A stretch of DNA of 64,000 nucleotides from Methylotuvimicrobium buryatense 5G. Its GTDB lineage: Bacteria; Pseudomonadota; Gammaproteobacteria; Methylococcales; Methylomonadaceae. A program made the translations under genes and the position numbers. The DNA lies in the NCBI RefSeq assembly GCF_000341735.1, contig NZ_KB455575.1, forward strand, positions 2,867,972-2,931,971. Reading direction: 5' to 3'. Shown piece after piece: positions 44,362 through 57,163 of this stretch; the first letter of the stretch is position 1, and each line of letters starts with the position of its first letter. The notes under the pieces were generated by a model that saw only the letters and a program-made list of their open reading frames with translations, ran no database searches and had not been told where the DNA came from.

Positions 44362-44576
44362 CAGCAATTCCCAGTTTGAGCATTTTCGCCGATCTTAGGA
44401 TGTGGGGTATGCCTGTCGAGGAACACAGTAAAACCATCCATGGGGGCTTGGCGGCAGCTCGAACGCCAAGGATGGCGTGAATGCAGATTTTGCATGGAGC
44501 AAAAATCAGCCCTGCTGCCGACATCCTAGCCAAGCACACCCCACACCCTTTTTGACCCCCAAATTGGGAATTGCTG
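44362..44576. mobile_element. Family C element with 10-bp duplication at the glmS stop
   Basis: A 215-bp element bounded by cagcaattccc and gggaattgctg. The exact direct repeat ctatctattc flanks it at 44352-44361 and 44577-44586; the right copy contains the glmS stop codon. Compared with the 148-bp copy at 26680 it has an extra inner module (gctcgaacgccaaggatggc ... gcagattttgcatggagc), which reappears inverted in the family A copy at 1860 and in the chimera at 38832. Confidence 0.9.
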
Positions 44577-44580
44577 CTAT

Positions 44581-46410
44581 CTATTCGACCGTAACCGACT
44601 TCGCCAAATTTCTAGGCTGGTCGACATCGGTGCCTTTCAAAACCGCAACATGATAGGACAACAATTGCAGCGGTATCGTGTAAATGATCGGCGATATTTC
44701 GTTTTCAACCGGCGGCATTTTAATTATTTGAACGTTGACATCGTTTTCGGCCGCCAAAGTTTCGTCCATGAACACGATCAATTGACCGCCTCGGGCGCTG
44801 ACTTCCTGTATGTTCGATTTGAGTTTTTCGAGCAGGCTATTGTTCGGCGCAACCGTAATCACCGGCATTTCCGCGTCGATCAGGGCCAACGGTCCGTGTT
44901 TCAATTCGCCCGCCGGATAAGCTTCGGCGTGAATATAGGAAATCTCCTTAAGCTTCAATGCGCCTTCCATCGCGATCGGGTAATGCGTCCCACGACCCAA
45001 AAATAATGCATGCTGTTTTTCGGCGAACTGCTCGGACAATTGTTTGATCTTGTCGTCCAATTGCAGAACCGCTTCAATTTTTCCGGGCAGACTGAAAAGC
45101 TCCGAAGAAATTTTGTTTTCCATCTCTTTAGTCAGTCCGAAGCGTCTCCCTATGGCAATGACTAAAAGCAACAAAGTCGCCAATTGCGTCGTGAAGGCTT
45201 TCGTCGACGCGACGCCGATTTCCGGGCCTGCACGGGTCATCATCACCAAATCGGATTCTCTTACCAGCGAACTCTCCGGAACATTACAGATCGCGAGCGA
45301 ATATTTTGCACCGAGCTTTTTGGCTTCTTGCAATGCAGCCAAGGTATCGGCGGTTTCGCCGGATTGCGAAATCGTCACGACCAATGTGCCGGGCGGGACG
45401 ATTGGTTTACGGTAGCGATATTCGCTGGCCACTTCGATATTACAAGGTACCTTGGCTAATTTTTCGAACCAATAACGGGCAACCAAACCGGCATGATAGC
45501 TGGTCCCGCAAGCGAGTATCTGTATCGATTCGACCTGATCGAATACCTCAGTGGCATTATGGCCGAAGGCGTTTTCCTGAAGACGATTATCGATAAAGCG
45601 CCCTTCGAGCGTCTCGGAAATCGCCCAAGGTTGGTCGTAGATTTCCTTGAGCATGTAATGACGGTAGAGCCCTTTTTCTACCGAATCGGCTTTGAGTTGG
45701 CTTTCTTTGATCGGCCGATCGACTAGGTTGTCGTCCTTGTCGTAAATGACGACTTTACCGATCGTTATTTCGGCAACATCGCCGTCTTCGAGAAACATAA
45801 AACGCTGCGTAACCGGCAGCAACGCGGCAACATCGGAGGCGATAAAATATTCGCCGATGCCGACACCAATCACGAGCGGGCTACCTTTTCTACAGGCGAT
45901 CAAGGTATTCGGGTGATCCTTTGCAACGACGCCTAACGCATAAGCGCCTTCGAGTTTTTTGATCGATGCCTTGACCGCGCCGAGCAGATTATCCGTGCTA
46001 TCCAAAGCTCCATATATTTCGTTGACGATCACTTCGGTATCGGTTTCGGAGGTAAACTCATAACCGACCGCTTTCTGGTTATTCCTCAAATGCTCATGAT
46101 TTTCGATAATTCCGTTATGCACGACAGCAACCTTGTCGCGGCATATATGAGGATGAGCATTCGCGGTACTCGGTTTGCCATGCGTCGCCCACCGCGTATG
46201 GGCAATACCGATATGGCCTTGTATCGCATCCTGAGCGATCAAGGCTTCCAAGCCTCTAACCTTGCCGACCTCGCGTTTGCGATACAGCTGACCATCTTCG
46301 ACAACAGCCAATCCGGCCGAATCGTAACCGCGATATTCAAGGCGCTTCAGGCCTTCGATCAATATCGGCACTACATTACGTTGCGCAATTGCGCCCACGA
46401 TTCCGCACAT
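44581..46410 (-). CDS. glmS: Glutamine-fructose-6-phosphate aminotransferase (isomerizing)
   Basis: A 609-residue enzyme making glucosamine-6-phosphate for peptidoglycan and LPS. It begins [12 protein letters not shown], with Cys2 becoming the nucleophile, and has [14 protein letters not shown] and [11 protein letters not shown] in the glutaminase domain. Two SIS domains follow ([30 protein letters not shown], and a C-terminal [19 protein letters not shown]). It ends [11 protein letters not shown], the universal GlmS terminus, so the family C insertion did not disturb the protein. It starts 1 base after the glmU stop codon. Confidence 0.97.
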   Translation of the reverse strand: MCGIVGAIAQRNVVPILIEGLKRLEYRGYDSAGLAVVEDGQLYRKREVGKVRGLEALIAQDAIQGHIGIAHTRWATHGKPSTANAHPHICRDKVAVVHNGIIENHEHLRNNQKAVGYEFTSETDTEVIVNEIYGALDSTDNLLGAVKASIKKLEGAYALGVVAKDHPNTLIACRKGSPLVIGVGIGEYFIASDVAALLPVTQRFMFLEDGDVAEITIGKVVIYDKDDNLVDRPIKESQLKADSVEKGLYRHYMLKEIYDQPWAISETLEGRFIDNRLQENAFGHNATEVFDQVESIQILACGTSYHAGLVARYWFEKLAKVPCNIEVASEYRYRKPIVPPGTLVVTISQSGETADTLAALQEAKKLGAKYSLAICNVPESSLVRESDLVMMTRAGPEIGVASTKAFTTQLATLLLLVIAIGRRFGLTKEMENKISSELFSLPGKIEAVLQLDDKIKQLSEQFAEKQHALFLGRGTHYPIAMEGALKLKEISYIHAEAYPAGELKHGPLALIDAEMPVITVAPNNSLLEKLKSNIQEVSARGGQLIVFMDETLAAENDVNVQIIKMPPVENEISPIIYTIPLQLLSYHVAVLKGTDVDQPRNLAKSVTVE

Positions 46411-46411
46411 G

Positions 46412-47782
46412 TTATTTCTCCTTTTTTACCGGCCTTTGCCAGGTTGGGATAGTGGTTTGTTTCGCACGCGACAGAGTCAATTGCTCCGGCGGCGTGTCTT
46501 TCGTAATCGTCGACCCTGCGCCTATCGTCGAATTTTTACCGATTGTAACCGGCGCGACCAATTGCGAATTCGAGCCAATAAATGCGCCATCTTCGATCAC
46601 GGTCTTGAACTTATTAACACCGTCGTAATTACAGGTGATCGTGCCGGCACCGACATTGACGCCGCTGCCGATGACGCTGTCTCCGATATAACTCAAATGG
46701 TTGATTTTACTGCCGACCGCGACTGTTGATTTTTTAATTTCGACGAAATTGCCGACATGAACATTATCGGCTAACTTGGCGTCGGGTCTTAGCCGTGCAA
46801 AAGGTCCGATACGGCTAGATTTACCGACTTCAGCATTTTCGATCACGCAATTCGGCAATATTTCGACATTATCGTGAATGATCGAGTTTTTTATAAGCGT
46901 ATTTGCGCCGATCGTTACATTACTGCCTATGTTAATGCTACCTTCGAGAATAACATTGATGTCGATTTCGATATCGGTACCCAAATGCTCGATGCTTCCC
47001 CTGATGTCGAAACGCGCAGGATCTCTCAATGTAACTCCGCGCTCCATTAACCTATTCGCCTGCTCAATTTGATAAACTCGCTCCAGATGCGCCAATTGCA
47101 TACGATTGTTGACGCCCAACACCTCGTCCTCGGTTTCGGCTTGCGATGTAACAATGTCGATACCGTCATTGACAGCCATTTCGATGATGTCGGTTAGATA
47201 ATACTCGTTTTGTGCATTATTATTCTGCAAACGGCTTAACCATTTTTTCAATTGCCCGCCGTTCAATGCCATGATACCGGTATTGCCTTCTTGTATCGCT
47301 TTTTCTTCGGGAGATGCGTCTTTTTCTTCGACGATCTTCAAAACTCTATTGTCGCTGTCCCGTACGATGCGGCCATACCCCGTGGGGTTGGACAACACGA
47401 CCGTTAATAATGCTAAGGCATTACTACCTGCATCGGCAATCAACGTTTCGACCGTCGACAACTTCAATAAAGGCACATCCCCATATAAAATCAGCACGGT
47501 ATCGTCATCATCGACATAATCGATGGCTTGCTGCACGGCATGTCCAGTGCCTAATTGCTGAACTTGCTCTATCCACTGAGCATTGAGGTGACTCAAACGA
47601 TTTCGAACCTGCTCCGCGCCGTGTCCGTAAACAATATTTACCCGATTATCGGGAAGTTGCTTACTGGTATCGTATACATGTTCCAGCAAAGGCCTTCCGG
47701 CCACTCGATGTAAAATCTTCGGCATTTCGGAACGCATACGCGTTCCTTTGCCCGCTGCTAAAATAATAGTCGTTAATGTCAT
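46412..47782 (-). CDS. glmU: Bifunctional GlmU: GlcN-1-P acetyltransferase and UDP-GlcNAc pyrophosphorylase
   Basis: A 456-residue enzyme giving UDP-GlcNAc. The uridyltransferase domain starts [24 protein letters not shown] and has LLYGDVPLL-like ILYGDVPLL near 100. The left-handed beta-helix acetyltransferase shows hexapeptides and [36 protein letters not shown] use the ATG at 47782, with AAAGGAAAT upstream; a TTG seven codons earlier is inside the terminator. With glmS it forms a two-gene unit for the same pathway. Confidence 0.97.
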   Translation of the reverse strand: MTLTTIILAAGKGTRMRSEMPKILHRVAGRPLLEHVYDTSKQLPDNRVNIVYGHGAEQVRNRLSHLNAQWIEQVQQLGTGHAVQQAIDYVDDDDTVLILYGDVPLLKLSTVETLIADAGSNALALLTVVLSNPTGYGRIVRDSDNRVLKIVEEKDASPEEKAIQEGNTGIMALNGGQLKKWLSRLQNNNAQNEYYLTDIIEMAVNDGIDIVTSQAETEDEVLGVNNRMQLAHLERVYQIEQANRLMERGVTLRDPARFDIRGSIEHLGTDIEIDINVILEGSINIGSNVTIGANTLIKNSIIHDNVEILPNCVIENAEVGKSSRIGPFARLRPDAKLADNVHVGNFVEIKKSTVAVGSKINHLSYIGDSVIGSGVNVGAGTITCNYDGVNKFKTVIEDGAFIGSNSQLVAPVTIGKNSTIGAGSTITKDTPPEQLTLSRAKQTTIPTWQRPVKKEK

Positions 47783-47801
47783 TTTTTCATTTCCTTTAAA
47801 C

Positions 47802-47842
47802 AAAAAAAGCCCGACAACGCTTTATCGTTATCGGGCTTTTAT
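47802..47842 (-). terminator. Terminator of the ATP synthase operon
   Basis: On the minus strand agcccgataacg / cgttgtcgggct (12 bp, one G-U pair, 6-nt loop) is followed by a run of seven T. It lies 19 bases after the atpC stop codon and just before glmU. Confidence 0.9.
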
Positions 47843-47860
47843 ATGGCTTAAGCCACGGAG

Positions 47861-48283
47861 TTATCCGCCGCGCTTTCTGAGTCTGTCCAAAGTCCTCAGT
47901 TGCATGACCGCTTCCATCAATTGTGCCTGAGCGGTCGCATAATCGACCTTGCTGGATTTATCGGACAATGCTTCCTCGGCTCGGGATTTGGCTTCTAGTG
48001 CTGCTGCTTCATCGATGTCTTTCGCTCGAATCGCGCTATCGGCCAATATCGTCACCAAATGCGGCTGGACTTCCAAAATGCCGCCAGAAACAAAGAATGG
48101 ATAGCTTTCGCTGTCGCTGACCTTGACCCTGACTTCACCGGGTTTGAGTTTGGTAATCATCGGCGCGTGACGCGGCGAGATACCGACTTCGCCTAATTCG
48201 GCGGGCGCAAAAACCATTTCGGCCAAGCCGGAATAAATTTCTTGCTCCGCGCTGACGATGTCTACATGTACGGTCATTGTCAT
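47861..48283 (-). CDS. atpC: ATP synthase epsilon subunit
   Basis: A 140-residue subunit of the F1 central stalk that regulates rotation. The N-terminal beta-sandwich [49 protein letters not shown] is typical, followed by a helical hairpin at about 90-135 ([32 protein letters not shown]). It is the last gene of the atp operon, 21 bases after atpD. Confidence 0.97.
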   Translation of the reverse strand: MTMTVHVDIVSAEQEIYSGLAEMVFAPAELGEVGISPRHAPMITKLKPGEVRVKVSDSESYPFFVSGGILEVQPHLVTILADSAIRAKDIDEAAALEAKSRAEEALSDKSSKVDYATAQAQLMEAVMQLRTLDRLRKRGG

Positions 48284-48304
48284 CTCTCGGTTCCCATCGT
48301 CCGG

Positions 48305-49732
<1,428 letters not shown>

Positions 49733-50599
49733 TTACACAGCAGCGGCGCCGGCAACGATTTCGGAAATTTCCTGCGTAATCGCGGCTTGTCGGGCTTTGT
49801 TGTAAATCAGTTGCAGTTCGCCGATAAGCTTGCCTGCATTATCCGAAGCGCTTTTCATGGCAACCATCCGAGCCGCTTGTTCGCAAGCATTGTTCTCGAC
49901 AAGCCCCTGATACACGATCGATTCGATATAGCGGGTCAGCAAATTATCTAGAACTTCCTTGGCATCAGGCTCATAGATATAGTCCCAATGGCCTTTCAAC
50001 TCATCTTCGAGTTCGTCGGCAATGACCGGCAGCAGCTTCTCGACATTCGGTCGTTGGGTCATTGTGTTAACAAACTCATTGCTAATCACATATAACTCAT
50101 CGACTCGACCTTCCTCAAAAGCGTCGAGCATGATTTTTATGATACCGATGATATCGTTTAGATGCGGCGTGTCGCCAAGCTTGCCGACTTGCCCAACCAT
50201 ATTGACTTTTTGTAAGTTACCGAAAAAACCGGCAGCCTTGGTTCCGATTGTGCAAATATCGACATCAATGCCGTCTTTTTCCCATTGGCGAAATTGCACT
50301 AGGGTTTTACGGAATAGATTAGAATTCAAACCGCCACATAACCCGCGATCCGAACTGACGACGATCACACCAACACGTTTGACTTCACGCGGAATCAAAT
50401 AAGGATGTTTATACTCGGCATTGGCATGAGCCAGATGTCTGATAATCTGACCCATTTTTTTCGAGTAAGGCCGCGTTGCCTGCATTCTGTTTTGCGTTTT
50501 ACGCATTTTACTTGCAGCGACCATTTCCATCGCCCGAGTGATCTTTTGAGTATTTTTGATACTCCCGATCTTGGTGCGTATTTCTTTACCGACAGCCAT
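49733..50599 (-). CDS. atpG: ATP synthase gamma subunit
   Basis: A 288-residue rotating central shaft of F1. It begins [33 protein letters not shown], the long N-terminal helix that runs through the alpha3beta3 ring, has [19 protein letters not shown] in the globular part and ends with the other shaft helix, [39 protein letters not shown]. Twelve bases separate it from atpA. Confidence 0.98.
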   Translation of the reverse strand: MAVGKEIRTKIGSIKNTQKITRAMEMVAASKMRKTQNRMQATRPYSKKMGQIIRHLAHANAEYKHPYLIPREVKRVGVIVVSSDRGLCGGLNSNLFRKTLVQFRQWEKDGIDVDICTIGTKAAGFFGNLQKVNMVGQVGKLGDTPHLNDIIGIIKIMLDAFEEGRVDELYVISNEFVNTMTQRPNVEKLLPVIADELEDELKGHWDYIYEPDAKEVLDNLLTRYIESIVYQGLVENNACEQAARMVAMKSASDNAGKLIGELQLIYNKARQAAITQEISEIVAGAAAV

Positions 50600-50611
50600 T
50601 TGACGACCCTT

Positions 50612-52153
50612 TTACCAGCTATGCGTTTTAATGAAAGTATCGATGGCGGATTTAATGCCTTCTTTGATTTCATCGGAGAAGTCGCCTGTTGCATTGATCT
50701 GATCCATCAACTCCGACTTTTCGGACTTCATGTAAAGTTGCAGAGCGTCTTCGAAATCCCGAACTTTATTGACTTCAACCGAATCCAGATAGCCTTCGTT
50801 TGCAGCGAACAACGACACCGCCATTTGCGCAACCGACATCGGCGAATATTGATTTTGTTTCATCAACTCGGTCACGCGTTGACCGCGTTCGATTTGCTTA
50901 CGCGTACTTTCGTCAAGATCGGACGCGAACTGAGCGAAAGCCGCTAATTCACGATACTGAGCTAAGTCCAAACGAATACCGCCGCCCAATTTCTTGATGA
51001 TTTTGGTTTGCGCCGCGCCGCCTACCCGCGATACCGATAGACCCGCGTTGACCGCAGGACGGATACCGGCGTTGAACAGATCGGTTTCGAGGAAGATCTG
51101 TCCGTCGGTGATCGAAATCACGTTGGTTGGAACGAAGGCCGATACGTCGCCTGCTTGCGTTTCGATGATCGGCAATGCTGTCAACGAACCGGTTTTGCCT
51201 TTGACTTGACCGTTGGTCAATTTTTCGACTTCATCGGCATTGATTCTTGCCGCTCTTTCGAGCAAACGAGAATGCAAATAAAATACGTCGCCCGGATAAG
51301 CTTCACGACCCGGCGGTCTACGAAGTAACAACGATACTTGGCGATAAGCCCAAGCTTGCTTGGTCAAATCGTCGTAAATGATCAATGCGTCTTCGCCGCG
51401 ATCTCTAAAAAATTCGCCCATCGAACAACCGGTATACGGCGCGATGAATTGCAGCGCGGCAGATTCGGAAGCGGAAGCCGCTACGACGATGGTATGCTCC
51501 ATCGCGCCGTGCTCTTCGAGCTTACGAACGACGTTAGCGATCGAAGAACGCTTCTGGCCGATTGCGACATAAATACATTTGATGCCGGTGCCTTTTTGAT
51601 TGATGATCGCATCGACGGCAATGGCGGTTTTACCGGTTTGACGGTCGCCGATGATCAATTCGCGTTGGCCGCGGCCGACCGGAATCATCGAGTCGATCGA
51701 TTTTAGGCCGATTTGCACAGGTTGATCGACCGATTGACGCGCGATTACGCCTGGTGCGATTTTTTCGATCGGAGAAGTTTCGTTAGTATTGATCGCGCCT
51801 TTGCCGTCGATGGGATTACCCAATGCATCGACAACGCGGCCCAGCAATGCTTCGCCGACCGGTACTTCCAGAATTCTACCGGTACATTTGACGGTGTCGC
51901 CTTCGGTAATGTGCTCGTAGGCCCCCAAGACAACTGCGCCGACTGAATCGCGCTCCAAGTTGAGCGCCATGCCATAGGTATTTCCAGGAAACTCCAACAT
52001 CTCGCCCTGCATGGCTTCTGAAAGCCCATGCACTCTGACGATACCGTCGGTCACGCTGACTACGGTGCCTTCGGTATGACTTTCGACGCTCAGGTCGAAA
52101 TTTTCGATCTTTTGCTTGATAAGATCACTGATTTCTGATGGGTTTAATTGCAT
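50612..52153 (-). CDS. atpA: ATP synthase alpha subunit
   Basis: A 513-residue nucleotide-binding F1 subunit. It starts [20 protein letters not shown] and has the P-loop [20 protein letters not shown] near 169-188, [47 protein letters not shown] and [24 protein letters not shown]. Length equals that of E. coli AtpA (513). Confidence 0.98.
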   Translation of the reverse strand: MQLNPSEISDLIKQKIENFDLSVESHTEGTVVSVTDGIVRVHGLSEAMQGEMLEFPGNTYGMALNLERDSVGAVVLGAYEHITEGDTVKCTGRILEVPVGEALLGRVVDALGNPIDGKGAINTNETSPIEKIAPGVIARQSVDQPVQIGLKSIDSMIPVGRGQRELIIGDRQTGKTAIAVDAIINQKGTGIKCIYVAIGQKRSSIANVVRKLEEHGAMEHTIVVAASASESAALQFIAPYTGCSMGEFFRDRGEDALIIYDDLTKQAWAYRQVSLLLRRPPGREAYPGDVFYLHSRLLERAARINADEVEKLTNGQVKGKTGSLTALPIIETQAGDVSAFVPTNVISITDGQIFLETDLFNAGIRPAVNAGLSVSRVGGAAQTKIIKKLGGGIRLDLAQYRELAAFAQFASDLDESTRKQIERGQRVTELMKQNQYSPMSVAQMAVSLFAANEGYLDSVEVNKVRDFEDALQLYMKSEKSELMDQINATGDFSDEIKEGIKSAIDTFIKTHSW

Positions 52154-52169
52154 GTTCTTTTTCTCTCAC

Positions 52170-52703
52170 TCACTGTAGAGCTTTCTGCATGTGAAGAAGC
52201 TGGCCTTTGACGGTTCCGTCGATCACCTTGTCTCCGGCACGGATTAGTACGCCACCGATCAGCGACCGGTCGTTCCAAATATCCAAACGAACTTGCTTAT
52301 TCAGCCAACGCTCCAATCTGGACACTAAATTGCCTTGCTCGTCTTCCGTCAAAGGGTAAGCGGATATGACCTGAACTTCGGAGTATCCTTCATCGTCCGC
52401 TCTAAATTGCTCGTAAATCTTCGCAATTTGCGCGGCCAATTTCAGCCGATTATTATGGATGAGCAGTTTTAGAAAGTTTTTACCTTCCTGATCGAGATGT
52501 TCGCCGCAGATATCCAGCATCAAGTTTAAAAAACTTTCTTTAGCGATTTTCGGATTATCGGCTGCCAGCGCAATATTAGAGTCGCTCAAGACCGCGGACA
52601 AAAACGCTAAGTTATCGGACCATTTTGCTGTAGTGCCGGTTTCCTTCGCCCGTTTGAAAGCCGCCTCCGCATAAGGCCGCGCCAATGTTGCCAGTTCGCT
52701 CAT
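52170..52703 (-). CDS. atpH: ATP synthase delta subunit
   Basis: A 177-residue subunit joining the peripheral stalk to the top of F1. It has LATLARPYAEAAFKRAKETG at the N-terminus, LLIHNNRLKLAAQIAKIYEQF in the middle and the conserved C-terminal DRSLIGGVLIRAGDKVIDGTVKGQL. It ends 16 bases before atpA and starts 5 bases after the atpF stop codon. Confidence 0.97.
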   Translation of the reverse strand: MSELATLARPYAEAAFKRAKETGTTAKWSDNLAFLSAVLSDSNIALAADNPKIAKESFLNLMLDICGEHLDQEGKNFLKLLIHNNRLKLAAQIAKIYEQFRADDEGYSEVQVISAYPLTEDEQGNLVSRLERWLNKQVRLDIWNDRSLIGGVLIRAGDKVIDGTVKGQLLHMQKALQ

Positions 52704-52708
52704 GGTGC

Positions 52709-53182
52709 TTAACCTATTTGATTGGAAACTTTATTCAAGATTTCTTGGTGTTTGGCTTGATCGATTTCCGCGCTTAAAATTTGTTCTGCCGCATTCAATG
52801 CCAAGGAAGAAACTTCCTTGCGCAAACTTTCTTTGACTTGCTGCAATTCTTGATCGATCTGCGCTTGAGCGGCGACAAGTAAGCGTTCGCCCTCTTTCTT
52901 AGCGGCGTCTTTGGACTCCTCGACAATCTCATTGGCCCGTTTTTGCGCCAGATTAACGATATCCGCAGACTGCTCTTTGGCTTCTTTGAGAACATTAATG
53001 GCCCTTTTCTCGGCCAATTCCATTTCTTCCTGGCCTTTTTCAGCCGCCGCCAATCCATCGGCGATTCTCTTCTTCCGCTCTTCCAAGGATTGATACAATG
53101 GGGGCCAAACGAACTTCATGGTAAACCATACCAGAAGCGCGAATGTAATCATTTGTCCAATCAGAGTAGCATTGATACTCAC
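52709..53182 (-). CDS. atpF: ATP synthase b subunit
   Basis: A 157-residue peripheral-stalk subunit. One N-terminal membrane helix ([39 protein letters not shown]) leads to a long charged helix rich in Glu, Lys and Ala that dimerises and contacts delta. Both length and the VWPP membrane exit match the gammaproteobacterial b subunit. Confidence 0.97.
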   Translation of the reverse strand: MSINATLIGQMITFALLVWFTMKFVWPPLYQSLEERKKRIADGLAAAEKGQEEMELAEKRAINVLKEAKEQSADIVNLAQKRANEIVEESKDAAKKEGERLLVAAQAQIDQELQQVKESLRKEVSSLALNAAEQILSAEIDQAKHQEILNKVSNQIG

Positions 53183-53224
53183 GATGCGTTCCTCTTGTTG
53201 CTGTTAGTTAAAAAACCGGATCTA

Positions 53225-54358
<1,134 letters not shown>

Positions 54359-54766
54359 TCAGCGCATAATTAGCGCAAACCAAAATACGGACAATACTGC
54401 TATATACCCCAATAGCAGCGTTAAAATATTGATATTCGGAATTTGAAAAATCAAAAAAAACAGCACAGCTGTCAATATGAGCTTTCCCGATTCGCCGGCA
54501 TAAAACGAATTCATGATTTTTTTGGCGCCTTGCCCGCTCGCCCTAAGGATTCGCAAAGCAAAGTATAGATTCGGTATAAACGCGGCTAATGCGCCTAAAA
54601 ACGGCGATTTAGCACTCTGCAGCCCCGAAACCACTGCAAATCCGGAAGATATCGCGATAATGATGAACGCTTGTAAAATCAAGATTTTTTCGACTGTAGA
54701 AATCTTTTCGTCCGTCACACCAGCTCCAGATACAACAACCTGTGGATTATAGCGATGAGGCTTCAT
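54359..54766 (-). CDS. atpI: ATP synthase assembly/accessory protein AtpI
   Basis: A 135-residue membrane protein with about four hydrophobic segments: ILILQAFIIIAISSGFAVV, SPFLGALAAFIPNLYFALRI, GKLILTAVLFFLIFQIP and ILTLLLGYIAVLSVFWFAL. GAKKIMNSFYAGESGKLILTAVLF is the conserved gammaproteobacterial AtpI stretch. It is the first gene of the operon. The 115-base gap to parB includes a small aaggaa/ttcctt hairpin with T run and probably the operon promoter, which I could not place exactly. Confidence 0.93.
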   Translation of the reverse strand: MKPHRYNPQVVVSGAGVTDEKISTVEKILILQAFIIIAISSGFAVVSGLQSAKSPFLGALAAFIPNLYFALRILRASGQGAKKIMNSFYAGESGKLILTAVLFFLIFQIPNINILTLLLGYIAVLSVFWFALIMR

Positions 54767-54881
54767 TTAATCAAGGACGAAAAAGGAACAGAGCATTTCC
54801 TTCTTTGCAACGATTCATCACCCGAATAAGCCACTCGATCGCTTTATTTTCCGGTTTTTCCCTTATCCCGGACAAACGAAA

Positions 54882-55754
54882 TTAATCGGTAATCCTATTT
54901 TCCGAATAATTGAGCTGCTCGATAATCCCGTCCAATTGTTCCAAACTCGAATAAGCCACCACCAGTTTGCCGGAGCCGTTTTTCTTATGATTGATCGAGA
55001 CTTTCGCGCCGAGTTTCGACGTTAAATCGTCCTGCAGTCGAAGGGTATCGCGGTCGACTTCAACCGGTTCGTTTTTCTGCGGCTCGGTCTGCAAATCCCT
55101 GATCAGTTTTTCCACCGCCCGAACCGAAAGGTTTTGTTTCGCAATTTTCTGCGCCGCCTGAATCTGCAAGTCGCGGCTCAGCGGCAATAAGGCCCGGGCA
55201 TGTCCCATTTCGATTTGTTTATCGATTAAAAGCTGCTTGACTTCCGGCTGTAATTCCATCAAACGAAGCAAGTTGGTCACTGTCGCGCGGGATTTGCCGA
55301 TCGCATCGGCGATTTGCTGATGCGTCAGCTCAAATTCCTCAAGTAGCCTTTTTAAGGCTTCGGCCTCTTCAAGCGGATTCAAATCTTCGCGTTGAATATT
55401 TTCGATCAACGCGATAGCCATCGCGCCTTTGTCGTCGATATCGCGCACGACTACCGGCACTTCTTGCAAACCTGCCAATTGCGCTGCGCGCCATCGCCTC
55501 TCACCGGCAACAATCTCATAACGCTCATCGCCGATCTTACGCAAAACAATCGGTTGGATGATGCCCTGTGCCTTGATCGAATCGGCTAATTCCTTAATTT
55601 TTTCCGGATCGATATCTTTTCTGGGCTGAAATTTTCCGCGCTGCAACCATTCGATCGGCAGTTTTTGCAATTCGTTTTTTTTCTCTGTCGCAGGTGGCGC
55701 ATCGCCCAATAACGCATCAAGCCCCCGGCCTAAACCTCTTTTTTGTACCGCCAT
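54882..55754 (-). CDS. parB: Chromosome-partitioning protein ParB
   Basis: A 290-residue CTP-dependent parS-binding protein. It starts MAVQKRGLGRGLDALLGD and has LPIEWLQRGKFQPRKDIDPEKIKELADSI, the CTPase motif region GERRWRAAQLAGL, ENIQREDLNPLEEAEA and the helix-turn-helix LTHQQIADAIGKSRATVTNLLRLMEL. The C-terminal dimerisation domain ends LEQLDGIIEQLNYSE. It follows parA by 7 bases. No parS palindrome (tgtttcacgtgaaaca) was found in the window by eye. Confidence 0.96.
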   Translation of the reverse strand: MAVQKRGLGRGLDALLGDAPPATEKKNELQKLPIEWLQRGKFQPRKDIDPEKIKELADSIKAQGIIQPIVLRKIGDERYEIVAGERRWRAAQLAGLQEVPVVVRDIDDKGAMAIALIENIQREDLNPLEEAEALKRLLEEFELTHQQIADAIGKSRATVTNLLRLMELQPEVKQLLIDKQIEMGHARALLPLSRDLQIQAAQKIAKQNLSVRAVEKLIRDLQTEPQKNEPVEVDRDTLRLQDDLTSKLGAKVSINHKKNGSGKLVVAYSSLEQLDGIIEQLNYSENRITD

Positions 55755-55761
55755 AATTATC

Positions 55762-56529
55762 TTATTTTTTCTCTTTTCTAATCATTTCACCGGCCAATGC
55801 AATATAAGCCAACGCGCCACGCGACGACTTATCGTATTGCATCACCGGCAAGCCATGACTCGGCGCCTCGGCCAAGCGAATATTGCGCGGAATCGTAGTG
55901 CGAAAAACCTTATCGCCGAAATATTCAACCAATTGATCGGAGACGTCTTTGGTCAAGCGACTTCTATTGTCGAACATCGTTCTTAAAATACCTTCGAGAT
56001 GCAACCCGGGATTCACCGAACCTTGGATGTTTCTCAATGTCGACATCAGCGCCGACAAGCCTTCCAACGCGTAATATTCGCATTGCATCGGTATCAGCAC
56101 GCTATCGGCCGCGACCATCGCATTCAAGGTCAACATATTCAATGACGGAGGACAATCGACCAAGATATAGTCGTACTGATCCTTGATCGGCTGCAAGGCT
56201 TCGGCCAAGCGACGCTCCTTACGATCGACCTGCAGCATATTAACTTCGGCCGCAGTTAAGTCCGAATTGGCCGGAATGATCGAAAAGCCGCAAGACTCCT
56301 GCTTAACGACGGTCTCGGCCGCCGGCACATCCTCCAACAACAGGTCGTAACTGGAATATTGCACCTCGTCTTTATCGACGCCGCACCCCATCGCCGCATT
56401 ACCTTGCGGGTCGAGATCCACCAGCAATACTTTCCGTTTCGCGCCCGCCAAAGCCGCGGACAGATTAACACTGGTCGTCGTTTTACCGACCCCGCCTTTT
56501 TGATTGGTAACTGCTATCACCTTTCCCAC
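55762..56529 (-). CDS. parA: Chromosome-partitioning ATPase ParA (Soj)
   Basis: A 255-residue Walker-type ATPase that moves ParB-bound origins over the nucleoid. The deviant Walker A is VTNQKGGVGKTTTSVNL at about 7-23; DYILVDCPPSLNMLTLNA and the arginine-rich C-terminal region (VFRTTIPRNIRLAEAPSHGLPVMQYD) are normal. It starts 4 bases after the rsmG stop codon, in the usual gid - par order near the replication origin. Confidence 0.96.
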   Translation of the reverse strand: MGKVIAVTNQKGGVGKTTTSVNLSAALAGAKRKVLLVDLDPQGNAAMGCGVDKDEVQYSSYDLLLEDVPAAETVVKQESCGFSIIPANSDLTAAEVNMLQVDRKERRLAEALQPIKDQYDYILVDCPPSLNMLTLNAMVAADSVLIPMQCEYYALEGLSALMSTLRNIQGSVNPGLHLEGILRTMFDNRSRLTKDVSDQLVEYFGDKVFRTTIPRNIRLAEAPSHGLPVMQYDKSSRGALAYIALAGEMIRKEKK

Positions 56530-56533
56530 TCGT

Positions 56534-57163
56534 TCACTCCCGCTGCGTAGGCTTGTTAATTTGAATCAGGCATCGCTGCGCTTCTATTCCCGGAACCCGT
56601 ATCGGTATCACTGTCGCGTCACCTCCGATTTGCTGCAACTCCTGCTCGGGATACTGACCTTTCATCGCCAACAATACGCCGCCCGGCGCGATCAAATGCC
56701 CGGTCATTTTCAGCATGTCGGGCAAATTAGTAAACGCTCGCGTAATGACCGTATCGAACAAATGTTCAGACGTAAAACTCTCAACTCGGCCATGACAAAC
56801 CTGAACATTGGCCAATTTCAACTCCAAAACGGCCTGCTGCACGAAACGGGTTTTTTTGCTATTGCTATCCAATAACGTGAAAGTTTTATCCGGCCGGCAA
56901 ACGGCCAACGGAATGCCTGGTAATCCTGCGCCCGTCCCGATATCGATGACCGTTTGCCCGGTAACATAAGGTAAAACCGCAAGACTATCGAGCAGATGCA
57001 GACTTACCATCGCTTCTTGGTCACGGATCGAGGTTAGATTGAATGCTTTATTCCATTTATCGATCAGTCCGATGAACCTCAACAAGCGGTCGGTCTGTTC
57101 GTCGCTAAGCGTTAAGTTTAATTCATCGAGACCGGCCTGAAGTCGTTTCCGGCAAGTATCCAT
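56534..57163 (-). CDS. rsmG: 16S rRNA (guanine527-N7)-methyltransferase RsmG
   Basis: A 209-residue AdoMet-dependent enzyme (GidB) modifying G527 of 16S rRNA. It has RLLRFIGLIDKWNKAFNLTSIRDQEAMVSLHLLDSLAVLPYV, the SAM site VIDIGTGAGLPGIPLAV and LLDSNSKKTRFVQQAVLEL. Its first base overlaps the last of mnmG, as in many relatives. Confidence 0.96.
   Translation of the reverse strand: MDTCRKRLQAGLDELNLTLSDEQTDRLLRFIGLIDKWNKAFNLTSIRDQEAMVSLHLLDSLAVLPYVTGQTVIDIGTGAGLPGIPLAVCRPDKTFTLLDSNSKKTRFVQQAVLELKLANVQVCHGRVESFTSEHLFDTVITRAFTNLPDMLKMTGHLIAPGGVLLAMKGQYPEQELQQIGGDATVIPIRVPGIEAQRCLIQINKPTQRE

Noticed and set aside
44241-44480. 79-codon ORF between the YhaO-like gene and glmS
   Set aside because: It runs into the family C element and has no recognisable domain; overlapping frames on the other strand are equally long.
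44581-44700. glmS ribozyme or riboswitch
   Set aside because: glmS follows glmU by one base, leaving no leader for a ribozyme, and the ribozyme is typical of Firmicutes.
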